From Ligustrum vulgare (lineage: Eukaryota; Streptophyta; Magnoliopsida; Lamiales; Oleaceae): a stretch of DNA of 64,000 nt. The position numbers were made by a program, and so were the translations under genes. The notes beneath the pieces were generated by a model. That model was not told the origin of the DNA, ran no database searches, and was given only the letters and a program-made list of their open reading frames with translations. The DNA lies in the NCBI GenBank assembly GCA_963555705.1, contig OY743174.1, positions 62,518,234-62,582,233 on the forward strand, read 5' to 3'. Shown here in pieces: positions 1-11,639 of this stretch. The first letter of the stretch is position 1; the number at the start of each line of letters is the position of its first letter.

Positions 1-3000
1 CTGAACCATTGGCTGTAAGGATTTACTTTTTGATTATTTTAGGATTCTTTTTCAGTAGTAACCTTCGGGGTCGATGTCTATGTGTAGGTATACTATATTG
101 TAAATCATATTCCACCTAGTTACAATGTAAAGCTTATCCGTCTGTCATAAATTTTACATCTTAGGGAAAAATCATCCATGACTACTTTGAAAAACATTGT
201 CTCATGGGTTGGGAAATTGGAATTGTGATAAACAATGGAGAAAAATGGTTCTATACCATGCATATTATGGTTCCTGTGGCACAAAATAGAATCAAATATT
301 AAAGGGAACACAAAGTTGTATCCAACTGTGTAAATGTCATGCGATTTTAGTTTATTTTATCATGAGATAGAAAGAATTTAGAATAAGTGCCTTGGAGGCT
401 CCCTAATTAGAGTCTAATGGTACTATATATTATTGTATTTTAGTTGATGTGCTAATTTATCTGGTTTTGTTTTCTTCTTTTCTTCCTTTTTTTCCCTCTA
501 TCTCCTTCTCTTGGCAATAAATTGTTTCTTTTGTTTATTTTTTAAAGACTTGACATAAAAATGAAAATCATCGCAGGTCCAAAATGCTATTGAATTCTTG
601 AAGATGATAGGTGCTTTAGACGAAAATGAGAATCTTACTCATCTTGGTATACCTGCATTAGACAATATGGATGTTCTACTACATATTTCTCTTAGTACCC
701 TAAATATCGATTTCCCTTCTATTCTTCACTTTCGTATTTTTTAATTCTTATTCAATCAGGGAAGTTCTTGTCTGTGCTTCCAGTGGATCCGAAACTCGGG
801 AAGATGCTAATTCTTGGTGCTGTTTTTTCTTGCTTTGACCCTATTTTGACGATTGTTGCTGGTCTTAGTATCAGGGATCCCTTTCTTTTGCCTCAAGATA
901 AAAAGGATGTGAGTTTTACCTGCATAGCATTTTAATCATGGCAAAGTGCATTGTTCTTTGTTACTTGATGTCCCTATCTTTTTAAATTGTTAGATAATTG
1001 TATTAACTTCTGGTTCTAATGCTATTTAGCAAAAGAGACAAAAGATTAGGAATGATAATAATAGATTTTGATATTGGTATTGGTATTGCACAGTTTTCAC
1101 GGACAGAATAATTCATACCTGAAAATAGCATATATTTATGAATATAATTTTGTACCATTTTCATCCTAACTAACGACATCTGGGTGCATGGAACTTGAAT
1201 GCAGATGACATGGTAATATGTAATTTATTGCATCTTATAGATTTTGTGGGAAAAAAAATGGAATATTAATCTTTCAACTGTTTGAATATCAAGGTAATTA
1301 TGAAAAAGAAAGCTGAAGGTGAGAAATATATTAGGTAGTAAGCCCCTGTTTGGTACCAATTAAAATCTAGATTTTAATTTAAATCAAATTCAACAATTAA
1401 TCTCAACCATATATTTAATGGGACTCACAACTTTTCAACCACACATCTCAAATAACTTTTATCAAAATTTACTGAAAATCTGGTTTTACTTTCCACCAAA
1501 CAGCTGCTAAGAAAGATTGTGTTTTCTGCACTAAGAGAGATTACAGATACCTCAGCAGAATTTAGGGTGAAAATATCCTCTGATGTATGGGCATCTTTTT
1601 AATTTGTCAAAACTTCACCCTAATATTAGAGTTGACTTAGAAACCTAAATATTTGGTTTCCATCCACTCTCTTATGCTGCATTCTTCTCAAATATTAATT
1701 GTACACTGGTATTTTCTTTTTCCTATACTTCTATTCTGTCACTGTACTTTCGTGCCCTTTTTTGCATGAACAGTTGTTATTTTATGGCGAACACATTATA
1801 ACGGGTTTGTATCTATACACAGAAGCTATTTTTGTTGCATATTCTATGTGTCTGCTTTGAGCCTTTGATGCATTTATCTCCTCTGATATGGTTTATGCTT
1901 CCTCACTTTCTACCCTACTATATGAAATGAGCAACAGATTACTGCTGCCTTGGTAATGATATAATGGGTACTTGTGACCATTTTCATGTTTTTAATCGCA
2001 AAACATTTTTTGTTATTGAATTTTGCTTCCTGCATAGGTATTATTATACCTAATCTCTCCGTATTTATTTAAACATTCATGATTAAATGAATACAGTTGC
2101 CATGGTTGATAAGATGATGATGACTAATACACGCTGTGAATGTTCAGCTCAACTTTTCTTAAGATACTAGATTGTAGATATTATTATTATCATAGTGAAC
2201 TTTGTTATTATTTTTTATCTTGAGGGACTGGGTTGGGTGGGGTAAGAATTTTGTGTTAGTGGGGAAAGAATTTGTTAACTTAAAGACCCACAGTGTTCTA
2301 AATAGAAAACAAAACATAAGAGTAAATGAATTTCTGAGATAAGAGAAGTTCGTCGGCATTCTACAAGTCTTAAAGCAATCCCATGGAAGCACCAGCTGAA
2401 CTAGTCCACAAAAACGTCAAAGAGATAAGCCTAGCCAAGATTAAATAATTGGAGAAATCTGATCTTGGTACCAGTATCATTGATCTCCAGGCAAATGCAG
2501 TCTCTGTTCCCATTACGGTCTCCCAACCTCACAAATCTTAGTGTCTGAACTGAAATCAGATCCCAGGACTATGAGACCCATTCCTATGTAAGTACATGAA
2601 GAATATGTAACGAGAGATATTCTATGTCTTACTTCTTGCATCAATTTATTAGTGTTCAATTTTTTGAGCACCATAGATCTAATGAAGCTAGAGAAAACTT
2701 TTGCTTTCCAAATAAAGGAAGCTCAAAGAACATGTTGATGAATGACTAGGGCTAAGGGATAGAAAAAAGGTTCAAATCTGTAGACACCGGAATTATCAGT
2801 TCTACTCTGGAATCTTATGAAAGTGCCAAAGTGGAAAAGGCAAAAATTGGAAAGATCTAATAATACATTTTGATTTTCAGTTTCTCTATAATTAAAGTTG
2901 TGGAAAAGAATGAAAGTCTCAAGAAAGAGAACCATCCTCGTGGGAACTCTATAAAGAGCATTATATAACAAAGGTGAATAGTGCGATCTAAGGAACATGA

Positions 3001-6000
3001 GCCCAAAGGGACAATCATCTCTACAGAACTTTGCTTTATGCATTGCTCAAAGACAGCACTCGATACAAAACACGTGAAAGTATCCATGTTCAGCTTGCAG
3101 AAAAGAAATAGTTCAACGACTAAAAGGAAACATTTATATTTTCATCCTTTTCTTTCTTCTTAGTTTGGAATCCTTCGTTTTCAGAGTTTTTAATTGTTGA
3201 AATTAGCAAAATAAACAGGGAGGGACAGTTCTCTTATCAAAATACCCGTCACAAGTAGTGTATATAGACCTCTGGAGAGCTGTTTGATTTGAAAAATAAG
3301 AATATTGTCATGCAGAATTTCACACTTCATACAGTTACTGTTAGTAGTCACAGACATCTTGTTGAAGACTAAATGTAATTAAATAAACTTGCCCTCCCCT
3401 CTCTAACAGTGAGGTGGTTCAACACATCACAATTTTATTAGAAATTCCTGATGTGATTGCATGCCTTCTCGATGATCCTGAAAGTCCACCTTCTCCAGTT
3501 ATCCATTCATAAATGGAACTGCATCAAATGCCTGCCCTCTGCAAGGAATTTTTATGTTTTGGAATAAGCTTCCCCCATAACAAGTTCTTGACTCCCATTA
3601 TCATTTGCATCTTACTTGTGTAGGATTTTCCCTTTGCGTGTAGAAACCTTTTATTTGTATGTGCATGCTTAAGTCATCTCTAACTGTCAGTCTGCGATAA
3701 TCTTCTGTGTGTACAGGTTTATCAGCTGTAATATGAGTTTCTTTGATGCAGTTAGCAGGGACAGCAAAGTCCAGATTCTCAGCAAAGGACTATAGTGACC
3801 ATATGGCTCTCGTCCGAGCTTACGAAGGATGGAGGGATGCAGAGAGGGAAGGATCTGCATACGAGTATTGTTGGAGAAACTTCCTCTCTGTCCAGACTCT
3901 TCAAGCCATCCATTCTCTTCGTAAACAGTTCACCTACATTCTGAAAGATGCTGGATTGCTAGATGCAGAAGGAGTTACACACAACAGGTTGAGTCATAAT
4001 CAATCATTGGTTCGTGCTGTTATATGTTCTGGCCTATTTCCTGGCATTGCATCTGTAGTGGTACGGTACTTCCTTTGCAGTTCTTGGCACAGTCATAACA
4101 GCTGGTTCTGGTTTCGTTGATGCTTTATTTCTTCTTTGTATGCAGCACCGGGAGACATCAATGTCCTTCAAGACAATGGATGATGGCCCGGTCTTGCTTT
4201 ATGCTGTAGGTTCCAAAATTTCTCCAATTAGCCAACATTGGAATAGAAATATGATATGCATAGTTGCTGAACTGTACATTTTGTCTCTATATAGGGAAAT
4301 GTTTTGTTTTCATGTATTGCATTTTGCCATAAAAATTCTATAGCACAAACATCACAATGTCAAGTTTTTCTCCTCTTTGTTGTTCTGAGTCAAATTGTGG
4401 ATTGATGATGGCGTTTTCTTCATGTTTCCTGGGATCACATTTGGCATTTATCGTTTGGGAGAAATTGGGCTCCATCACCCTGTTCAACTTTTTCCTTGTA
4501 ATAACTCGCTCATAGATGGTTTGGTGATGCCTTGTTGGGTTGAGTCGAGTTCACCGTTGGACTGTAAATAGAAAAATGACTCGTCATCCATTGGAAGTTT
4601 TTGGTGAAGATTCCATCTGCATGGTGCCTAGAACAAATGTTTACAAGTAACCAAAGATGCATTTTCTTGAACCTTTAAAATTTCATGGTAAAAATATTTT
4701 GATGCATGGACATCAGTGGATGCTTTCTATCCTCTGGGCGCTTTGCCTTGGTCCAAGATATGAATTCAAGTCTTTTACGTGAAAGTCGAGGTGGGGGTAA
4801 GGGTGGTTCAGATCAATCAAGAAAAGATTGTATTTATTTAAATTGAACATTTTGTATTGCTATCTGGAAAGAAACTAATCTCTTTGTTTGGTTAAATTTT
4901 TTACCTCCATAGAAGTATTCTATCACATAACTGAGTCGTTTTATGATTGATTTCGTTCAGAATTCTGTGAATGCACGTTACCAAACAATTCCGTACCCAT
5001 GGCTAGTGTTTGGTGAAAAAGTAAAAGTCAATACTGTATTCATACGTGATTCAACTGGAGTATCTGATTCTATTTTGATCCTTTTTGGTGGTAACCTCAA
5101 CCATGGTGCTACGGTAAATTTCTTTACCCGTAAATCTTCTGTACTATGCATTGATTTATGATTAATTTTTTTAATCTTTGGTTTAACTTTCTTTCAGGAT
5201 GGACATTTGAAAATGTTGGAAGGTTACATAGATTTCTTTATGGATCCTAGTTTGGCTGAGTGCTACGTAAAGCTTAAGAATGAGCTCGACACACTTTTAC
5301 AAAAGAAGGTACTTTTGACTGTTCCGGAGGCACAGTCTTTATTTGTTTCTTTACTTATCACTCGTATGGTGACTTGGTGATGTTACTCACTTATTTTCTC
5401 TTTTGCGAATGCCATTCTCATTTTTGCTCCATTCTTTTATGGACAATTTGTTTGTAATTACATGTGATCTTACGAACCTTTCCATAGAACTTTAGCCTTT
5501 TAAATTAGTGCATGTTTGGGAAGTGTTAATAAGCGGTTTTCATTACAAATGATAGAAATGAGTGTTGGATAACTGGGTAGTACTTATGAGTCCCTTGAAG
5601 TGTGAGGAAAAAAATTGGCCTGGGTGTATCTAAAGACCACATAGAATTTTTTGGACCCTCTCTAATTCTATGGATGACAACATCATTAGATTCTCTATTA
5701 CTGTTGTTTTTTATTTTTTATTTTTTATTTTCCCCCCTCAAATAACCGAACCTAACTATGTGAAAAAGTACTCTTTAGAGCAACACAATCTTTTATTGTG
5801 ACCTCATGATCATAACAACTTAATATTACTGCTAGGTCATTATTTTAATTTCATTTTAGTTCTACCTACAGCGGCACAGCCTACTTTTTAACTATGTGAA
5901 AAAGTACTCTTTAGAGCAACACAATCTTTTATTGTGACCTCATGATCATAACAACTTAATATTACCGCTAGGTCATTATTTTAATTTCATTTTAGTTCTA

Positions 6001-7154
6001 CCTACAGCGGCACAGCCTACTTTTTAACTTTTATATTCCAAGGTCGTCATCCAAAGTTTTGATTTATCCTACCTTATTTTATAAATGAAAAAAATCATTA
6101 TGTCTATAATTTATACTTACCGCTTATCTGGGAAAGCTTAAAAAGTTATTGCAAAGTTAGTTCAAAGTCAACAATTAATTTTTAGCAACACATTTCATGA
6201 AACCTGCAACCGTATCAACTTTTCAATCCCAAATTTCATTAATGTATATCAAATTCTGCAAAATTTTTTTATCAAAAGCTTTATCAACAATCCCTTAATA
6301 TCAAAGCAAAAAGATAGGACTTCATTTCATTAAAATATGAGAAAAAATAAATGATTTGTTGTCATCTGTAGATTCTGTACGTTTACTGAATACTGAGTAT
6401 AGAGCCAAGGTGTCTGGTGCTATCATCATAAGCAAGACAAGACAATATATTATATATTATTCTTTTGTTCAGTTTCTGTTTTTGTGATATTTTATTCTGG
6501 AATGACAGAAATTGTAAATTTTCAAGTTGGCATGATATTAAAAATATGCTTTGGTGTGTATTATACTATAAAAGATATACTCTTTTCAGCTCTAATAATT
6601 TTTCAACGGATTCTGCATTCTTGAGAAAATATGTAGTACCATATTGGCTTCTTTTCCGGCCCACTGATTCTTTAATGGTACAGCTTCAAGATCCTAGCAT
6701 GGACATCCACAAGGAAGGTAAATACCTTATGCTCTCTGTTCAGGAGCTGGTATCAGGTGATCAATGTGAAGGGAGGTTTGTTTTTGGTCGTGAAAGCAAA
6801 AAGCCTCGAGAGCTGAACGACAGTAGTCGGTTTACAAAAGACGGAACGAATCCTAAGAGCTTGCTACAGACGCTGTTGATGAGGGCAGGTCACTCACCTC
6901 CCAAGTATAAAACAAAGCATCTTAAGACAAATGAATTTAGGGCGTTGGTGGAGTTCAAGGGAATGCAGTTTGTGGGAAAACCAAAGAGAAACAAAGCCCT
7001 TGCAGAGAGAGATGCTGCTATAGAAGCATTAGCCTGGTTAACTCACACATCTGATAATAATCGCGAAGAAGAAGATAATTCCCCGCCCGATGTCACAGAC
7101 AACATGCTGAAACTTCTAGGAAAGCGCCGGAGGTCTAAACGGCGCCCAGGTTGA
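1..7154 (+). CDS. DExH-box RNA helicase with C-terminal dsRNA-binding domain (3' part, 8 exons in window)
   Basis: Partial gene; its 5' end lies before the window. Exons fitted by GT-AG sites and unbroken frame: 1-14, 577-646, 760-908, 3752-4060, 4146-4205, 4961-5113, 5198-5308 and 6684-7154 (stop TGA). They encode about 444 residues. The order is the helicase-associated (HA2) region ([40 protein letters not shown]), the OB-fold region ([33 protein letters not shown]), then a dsRNA-binding motif near the C-terminus ([15 protein letters not shown] to [13 protein letters not shown]) and a basic tail ([11 protein letters not shown]). The family (plant DExH3/DExH5 type, related to animal DHX36) unwinds RNA with ATP. 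The RecA core motifs are upstream and cannot be checked. The 2.8-kb intron 909-3751 needs no missing exon, because KKD and [17 protein letters not shown] join directly as in the family. Family certain; exact paralogue not. Confidence 0.93.
909..3751 (+). other. Large intron of the DExH helicase gene
   Basis: A 2843-bp GT-AG intron, much longer than the other introns here. It contains a MITE at 1342-1507. The stretch 2340-3160 has less biased base composition and short open frames on the minus strand; it looks like a decayed inserted sequence but I cannot assign it to a family. The remainder is AT-rich with nothing recognised. Confidence 0.75.
1342..1507. mobile_element. PIF/Harbinger-like (Tourist-type) MITE
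   Basis: A 166-bp element flanked by the 3-bp direct repeat TAA (1339-1341 and 1508-1510). Its imperfect terminal inverted repeats are GCCCCTGTTTGGT on the left and ACCAAACAGCTGC on the right. The TAA duplication and CTGTTTGGT termini fit PIF/Harbinger MITEs. Relatives of the body (attaaaatc, attttgataaaa, tgtggttgaaaa) recur at about 12853, 14135 and 37650. Confidence 0.75.
5755..6026. repeat. Tandem duplication, 2 x 136 bp, inside a helicase intron
   Basis: The block starting actatgtgaaaaagtactct at 5755 is repeated at 5891, ending at 6026. The copies are almost identical (one C/T difference seen, attactgc versus attaccgc), so the duplication is recent. It lies in intron 5309-6683 and does not touch coding sequence. 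Confidence 0.92.
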
Positions 7155-8673
7155 AAACAGAATGCAAATTCAGTTAAGATGCATTCATAGTTGTACGGCT
7201 GCAAATAATATTTATTGAGTTGCCAGGTCTCTCGGGCCAGCGCGATAGAAACTGTATGACATGAGGATAAGACGATGGCTATTCAATCACGTTAAGCACT
7301 TGCTTGACTGGATGCAGATGGATGGACCCCTTGCCAGCTAATGAAAGCAATCTATTTATGCTGGTCATTCTTGAAGAGAAGTACAGATAAGTATTTGATA
7401 ATGGGCTCTCTGAGTTCATTTCCTCGGATATTTTGACTATAAACAATAATGGGTATGCCGTCTGTTTGTAATATGTTGGCATATATACTAGTGAGGTATC
7501 AATTTCCATGGCAGTTCTGTGTAATATTCTTGTTATTTGTCATATATATATATATATATATATATATTTTAGATCATGGATACAGTAGGGGTGGCAACGT
7601 GTTTTGTTTTTGCCATCCTTTTGATCAAATTGTCGTTTAACACAGAAGAAAGAAGTATTTATATGATTCTCTTGTGCATTTATAAGGAAATAACGATGAA
7701 ATTCCAAATCAATATAGATTTATCATAAGTTCATAACATACTGTAAATGCACAACACCCTGTAAACTTAGGTGCGTTAATTGGGGTGACTTGAGCTGCTC
7801 CACTCTCCCACCGTCGGGCTCGGCTTGGCCGACTATGGGAGCCATGCTTGATCTATCTGGTTCTCAAAACGCATCCGTACACAGGGTTTGTCATGGCTCA
7901 CTAGGAAATTGTTCCTTGGCTAGTGCTCGGAACTCGACATCAGGCACTAGCGAGGAATAGTTCACTTTGCAACTCGATGATGGATCATCCAAAATATATT
8001 GAAGAATGACTAGTGACATGTATTCAAATCAAACCATAACTATAGAGCAAAACCTGTAAATTTATTACGACTTCAATGTTATTGTACACTATAAATGAAT
8101 ACATCAAGAGGCAATTAACAACGCCCATGCTATTGCTATGCACTAAAAAGTCAAAGCCAATGCACATCATGATACTATTACGAGGGCAATGCCAGTTTAG
8201 CTGAACCCATGTTGGTAAAAGATAAAGAGCCTAGCCTCACAGGGGAATGATAGTGCCTCACTTCAACTCTCCTGTACTAAGCACTATGGAGTTCATTTTA
8301 GAGCCTAGCCTAGCCTAGCCTCACAGGGAAATTCATGCCCAAAATTATGGTTGAGGTCAACAATCAGTTCAGAATGGACTAAGCACTATGGAGTTCATTT
8401 TAGAGCAATTGACTTAAAATAATTTAAAAAGAAAATAGTGATTGATAATGATAGGAAAAAAATAATTAAATTAAAAAACATTCCAACACAAGAACTTTGA
8501 GATTTTAATATAATCAGATCCATTGACAACTAATACAACGGCTAAACCAAATACAGTATAGAGAACAATCATACATCAAAGAATTGTATAGAACCAAATC
8601 CTTACACACATTGTTGATGAGCAACAAACTTGAATATCATCGTGTAATTATCAAAAAACAATGCAAGCACAAC
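7155..8673. other. Intergenic region between convergent genes
   Basis: 3' flank of the helicase gene. It holds a (TA)n microsatellite at about 7543-7567 and a short local duplication: a block containing actaagcactatggagttc near 8275-8310 recurs near 8379-8405, with gagcctagcctcacaggg repeated between them. No gene, RNA gene or intact transposon seen. Confidence 0.6.
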
Positions 8674-8994
8674 TTAACGATGTTTATCGATTAGCTCTAC
8701 CTCTACGTAGAAGGTGAATCTAGCATAAGTAAACGCGATGCAAGTGTAAAAGCATGTTGTGCTTGGAACTTGCCCATTATAACACTTCTCGTTTGCCCAC
8801 ATTGAGCAGTGCTCTACCCTCTCAAAAACACAGGGCAAGTCCCACTGGCTTGCACATATGGATGTTGTACAATTCCCTGGTTCTGTGTGAAGCTTATTAG
8901 AAACTGAGGAGGTAGCTCCTAGTTTAGTGTCCAAGGAAGTTGATTGCATGATACAAATTACAGCAAAAGGTCCATAAATGATTCTCTGTTCCAT
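8674..8994 (-). other. In-frame 106-codon ORF immediately after the methyltransferase stop codon
   Basis: Reading the minus strand, the methyltransferase stop TAA (9000-8998) is followed by AAC and then ATG (8994), which opens a 106-codon frame in the same phase. The translation has eight cysteines and no motif I recognise. It most likely lies in the 3' UTR of the upstream gene and is not a gene; stop-codon readthrough or an alternative 3' end is possible but nothing here proves it. Confidence 0.2.
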
Positions 8995-8997
8995 GTT

Positions 8998-11379
8998 TTA
9001 AGCCTTAAATCGCCTGAACTCGAACCAGATCTCATAGTGGTTGAAGAGCAAACTGTCGTGAGTGTGCTTTCCAAGATACTCGAGCCCTAGATGATTTAGC
9101 CTTTTTGTGCATTCTTCTCCTCCCAACCTTGAACAAAACTTTATATTATGTGAAACAAAAATCCGACCTTCTAAAGGTTTCAGTCTGCCTGCTAACTTCT
9201 CTAATCCCATCCAAACAAGCGTGTCGGGCATATGAAGAAACACAGCACTCGCGTATATCAAACTGTACATGGGTCCATCTCCAAACTTACTGAAATTCAT
9301 ATCTTCACCTTTTACAATCAGAGGCCGCTTGTACAACAGGCCCTGTGATGGCAGCTCGTACCTAAGTGCAGCCATCAGTGATAGCTCATCTCTCTCTAAA
9401 CAATGGAAATTATCTGGGTTCAAGTATCGAATGAAATGCAAGCCAACACGCAGTGTGCCACATCCAATCTCAAGAACTTTTGAGTTTGGCGTTAAATGGG
9501 CAGACTCGGCAAGAAATTCAAACACATCTCGTCCCCCTGCCCAGGGCTCCCCATAATTGCTATGATGTTCTTCTACAAGAAGTTCGCCTGGACATGGCAG
9601 AGCAGTGTGGTTGTTTGCTTCATCTCCTTCATAGTGTGATATGCCTTTGAACCTGTAAATACAGTAAAACTTGTTCATATTTCCTCTAGGTCAGCACCGA
9701 ACACTAACATTAACAATGGGATAAATTGGAGAAAGATTAAAATAAAAATAAAAATAATAACCTCCTTTAGAAATTTCATTTTCCATGATTCCGCATTTGT
9801 GCTATTTGGATACCAATTGAAGTTGCAGTAATTTTCTGTAACCAGGCTTATATCTTAAAGGATTATAGTAGAAATTGAAACCACATAGCAGATCATATGA
9901 TCCTTAGACCCCATTTGATAGAATTATACTAACAACATAAGAGCATAGCTATATTGTGTTACCCAGAAGGATTTTTAAGTTATATCAATATTATTTAGGA
10001 GTCAAGTAGGATCAGATGATGCCAATTAAAATCTGTTTCATAAAAAAACAAAATAATAAAAAATAAATAAAATTTCATGTCATACTTCAATACATGAGAG
10101 CACATACAACTAGTCAAGAAATAAATGAGCACTTCACCACCCAAAACACTCTCTCTTCAATGTGTCAGTTACGGTATGATGACAGAGAACATCATGAACT
10201 CCATAATTATACCAGTACAGCAAACATTAGATTTCTATCCAATTTCATATACTTTATTTAATACCTAAACATATGGTCACCAAACTCCAAAAGACACCAT
10301 TTTTTTTTAAGTGAAGATGACTGCAGACTGATTATACACCAGGCATATCACAAGTTTGACGAGATGCCATGAACGTGATCCAGTTTTATAAACTCATGCT
10401 CTTGTTTTCTTCTTCCTTCTTGTGAGTATTAAAAACTTCTCATAGACTGGACGGTGTTCATGGCATATCATTAAAACAGGATGCTTATTTCCATAATGCT
10501 TGATGATTTTACATCAACACAATCACATTCGCTGCTGGGGAATTCACACGGAAGGGAACAAGGAATTCCCAATGAAAAAAGTGCTCACTACGTTGTAGGG
10601 TTTACCAGATGAATCACTAAGTGCTGGAAGAGCATCTTTTATACAGAAAAAGGAGCAAAGATAAAGACCAGAAATTCATTTATTAATTTGGAATCTCAAA
10701 AGCAAGATCTTATTTTATGCAACTGATTTTGTTGACATTTTAAAGAATAGGTAATTTCCGGAGGTCCATCAAATAGCTAAATCCTCACAAAAAGGTAAAA
10801 TGGAGACAGAAAGCAATAAACAATGCTAGAAATGTTTTCCTAAATTGGCTTCTTCAGTTCAATTTTCTTTGTTTATTTCTTCTTCTTCTTCTTCTTCCCA
10901 TGGACTTGGGTACGCCAATTCTGCAACTCGTCTTCCATTGTTCTTTTCTTTGTTAATTCCAAAATAGTGATAATCAAGAATTATGTTAATTGTCATCATC
11001 ATAGTATGTGTTTATGTGTGAGGGTCAGGGGATTATCTTACTGAAGGAGATCTTGGAGCTGCTGTTGTCTTGAGCGAGGATTAATGCCTTTACGCAGCAC
11101 ATTATGTTGCATATGCAATCCATTGGCTTTGATCTGACTCTTCACCCATTCTACATCCTCAGCTGAAGCAGAGATCTGATCACTAAATCTTCTATTATTA
11201 CTATCGGCGGCGGAGCTACCGGTGCTGGTGGAGTCGGACGTGGAAATAGGGCAAGTGCACGGCGGAGGGGAGGAAGACAGAGCGGAAAGGAGGAAGAAGA
11301 GAAAAATCGTGGCGGCTGCAGCAGATAGTACGAGGACTGGGACTGAGATCACCACTCCCTTCGATGGAAGCAGTGCCAT
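8998..11379 (-). CDS. Membrane-anchored SAM-dependent methyltransferase-like protein, two exons
   Basis: Exon 1 is 11379-11042 and exon 2 is 9652-8998, joined by a GT-AG intron (11041-9653) that splits a Gln codon (CA|G). The product is 330 residues. Residues about 9-35 form one hydrophobic segment (VVISVPVLVLSAAAATIFLF), so a signal anchor is likely, followed by a Ser/Thr-rich linker. Residues about 116-330 form a Rossmann-type methyltransferase domain with motif I at 172-180 (VLEIGCGTL) and downstream GRIFVSHN and YEIWFEFRRF. The family is a plant methyltransferase type without a substrate I can name; an endomembrane location is inferred from the anchor. The start is the first ATG before the hydrophobic segment. 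Fold assignment is firm, enzymatic substrate unknown. Confidence 0.88.
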
Positions 11380-11639
11380 TTGTTAATTTCCCAGACTCAA
11401 CGTTCAGATTTGAGTTTTAGGGATTTTCTTTCATTTGTCTGGAATTGAAAATGGACAGTTGTGTATGTGTGTTTCTCTGTTTGTTTTGGGAAATTGGCAC
11501 AATTTATCCCTAATGTATGGCCCTTATGTGCAAATTGTCCATAATATTTTATTCTTGGCGCTGACCTCCTCAACCCATTGCCTTTGCGTGCCAAACGTCC
11601 TTTGGTATGTGTATGTGGTTGTTATTGATTAAAAAGATG

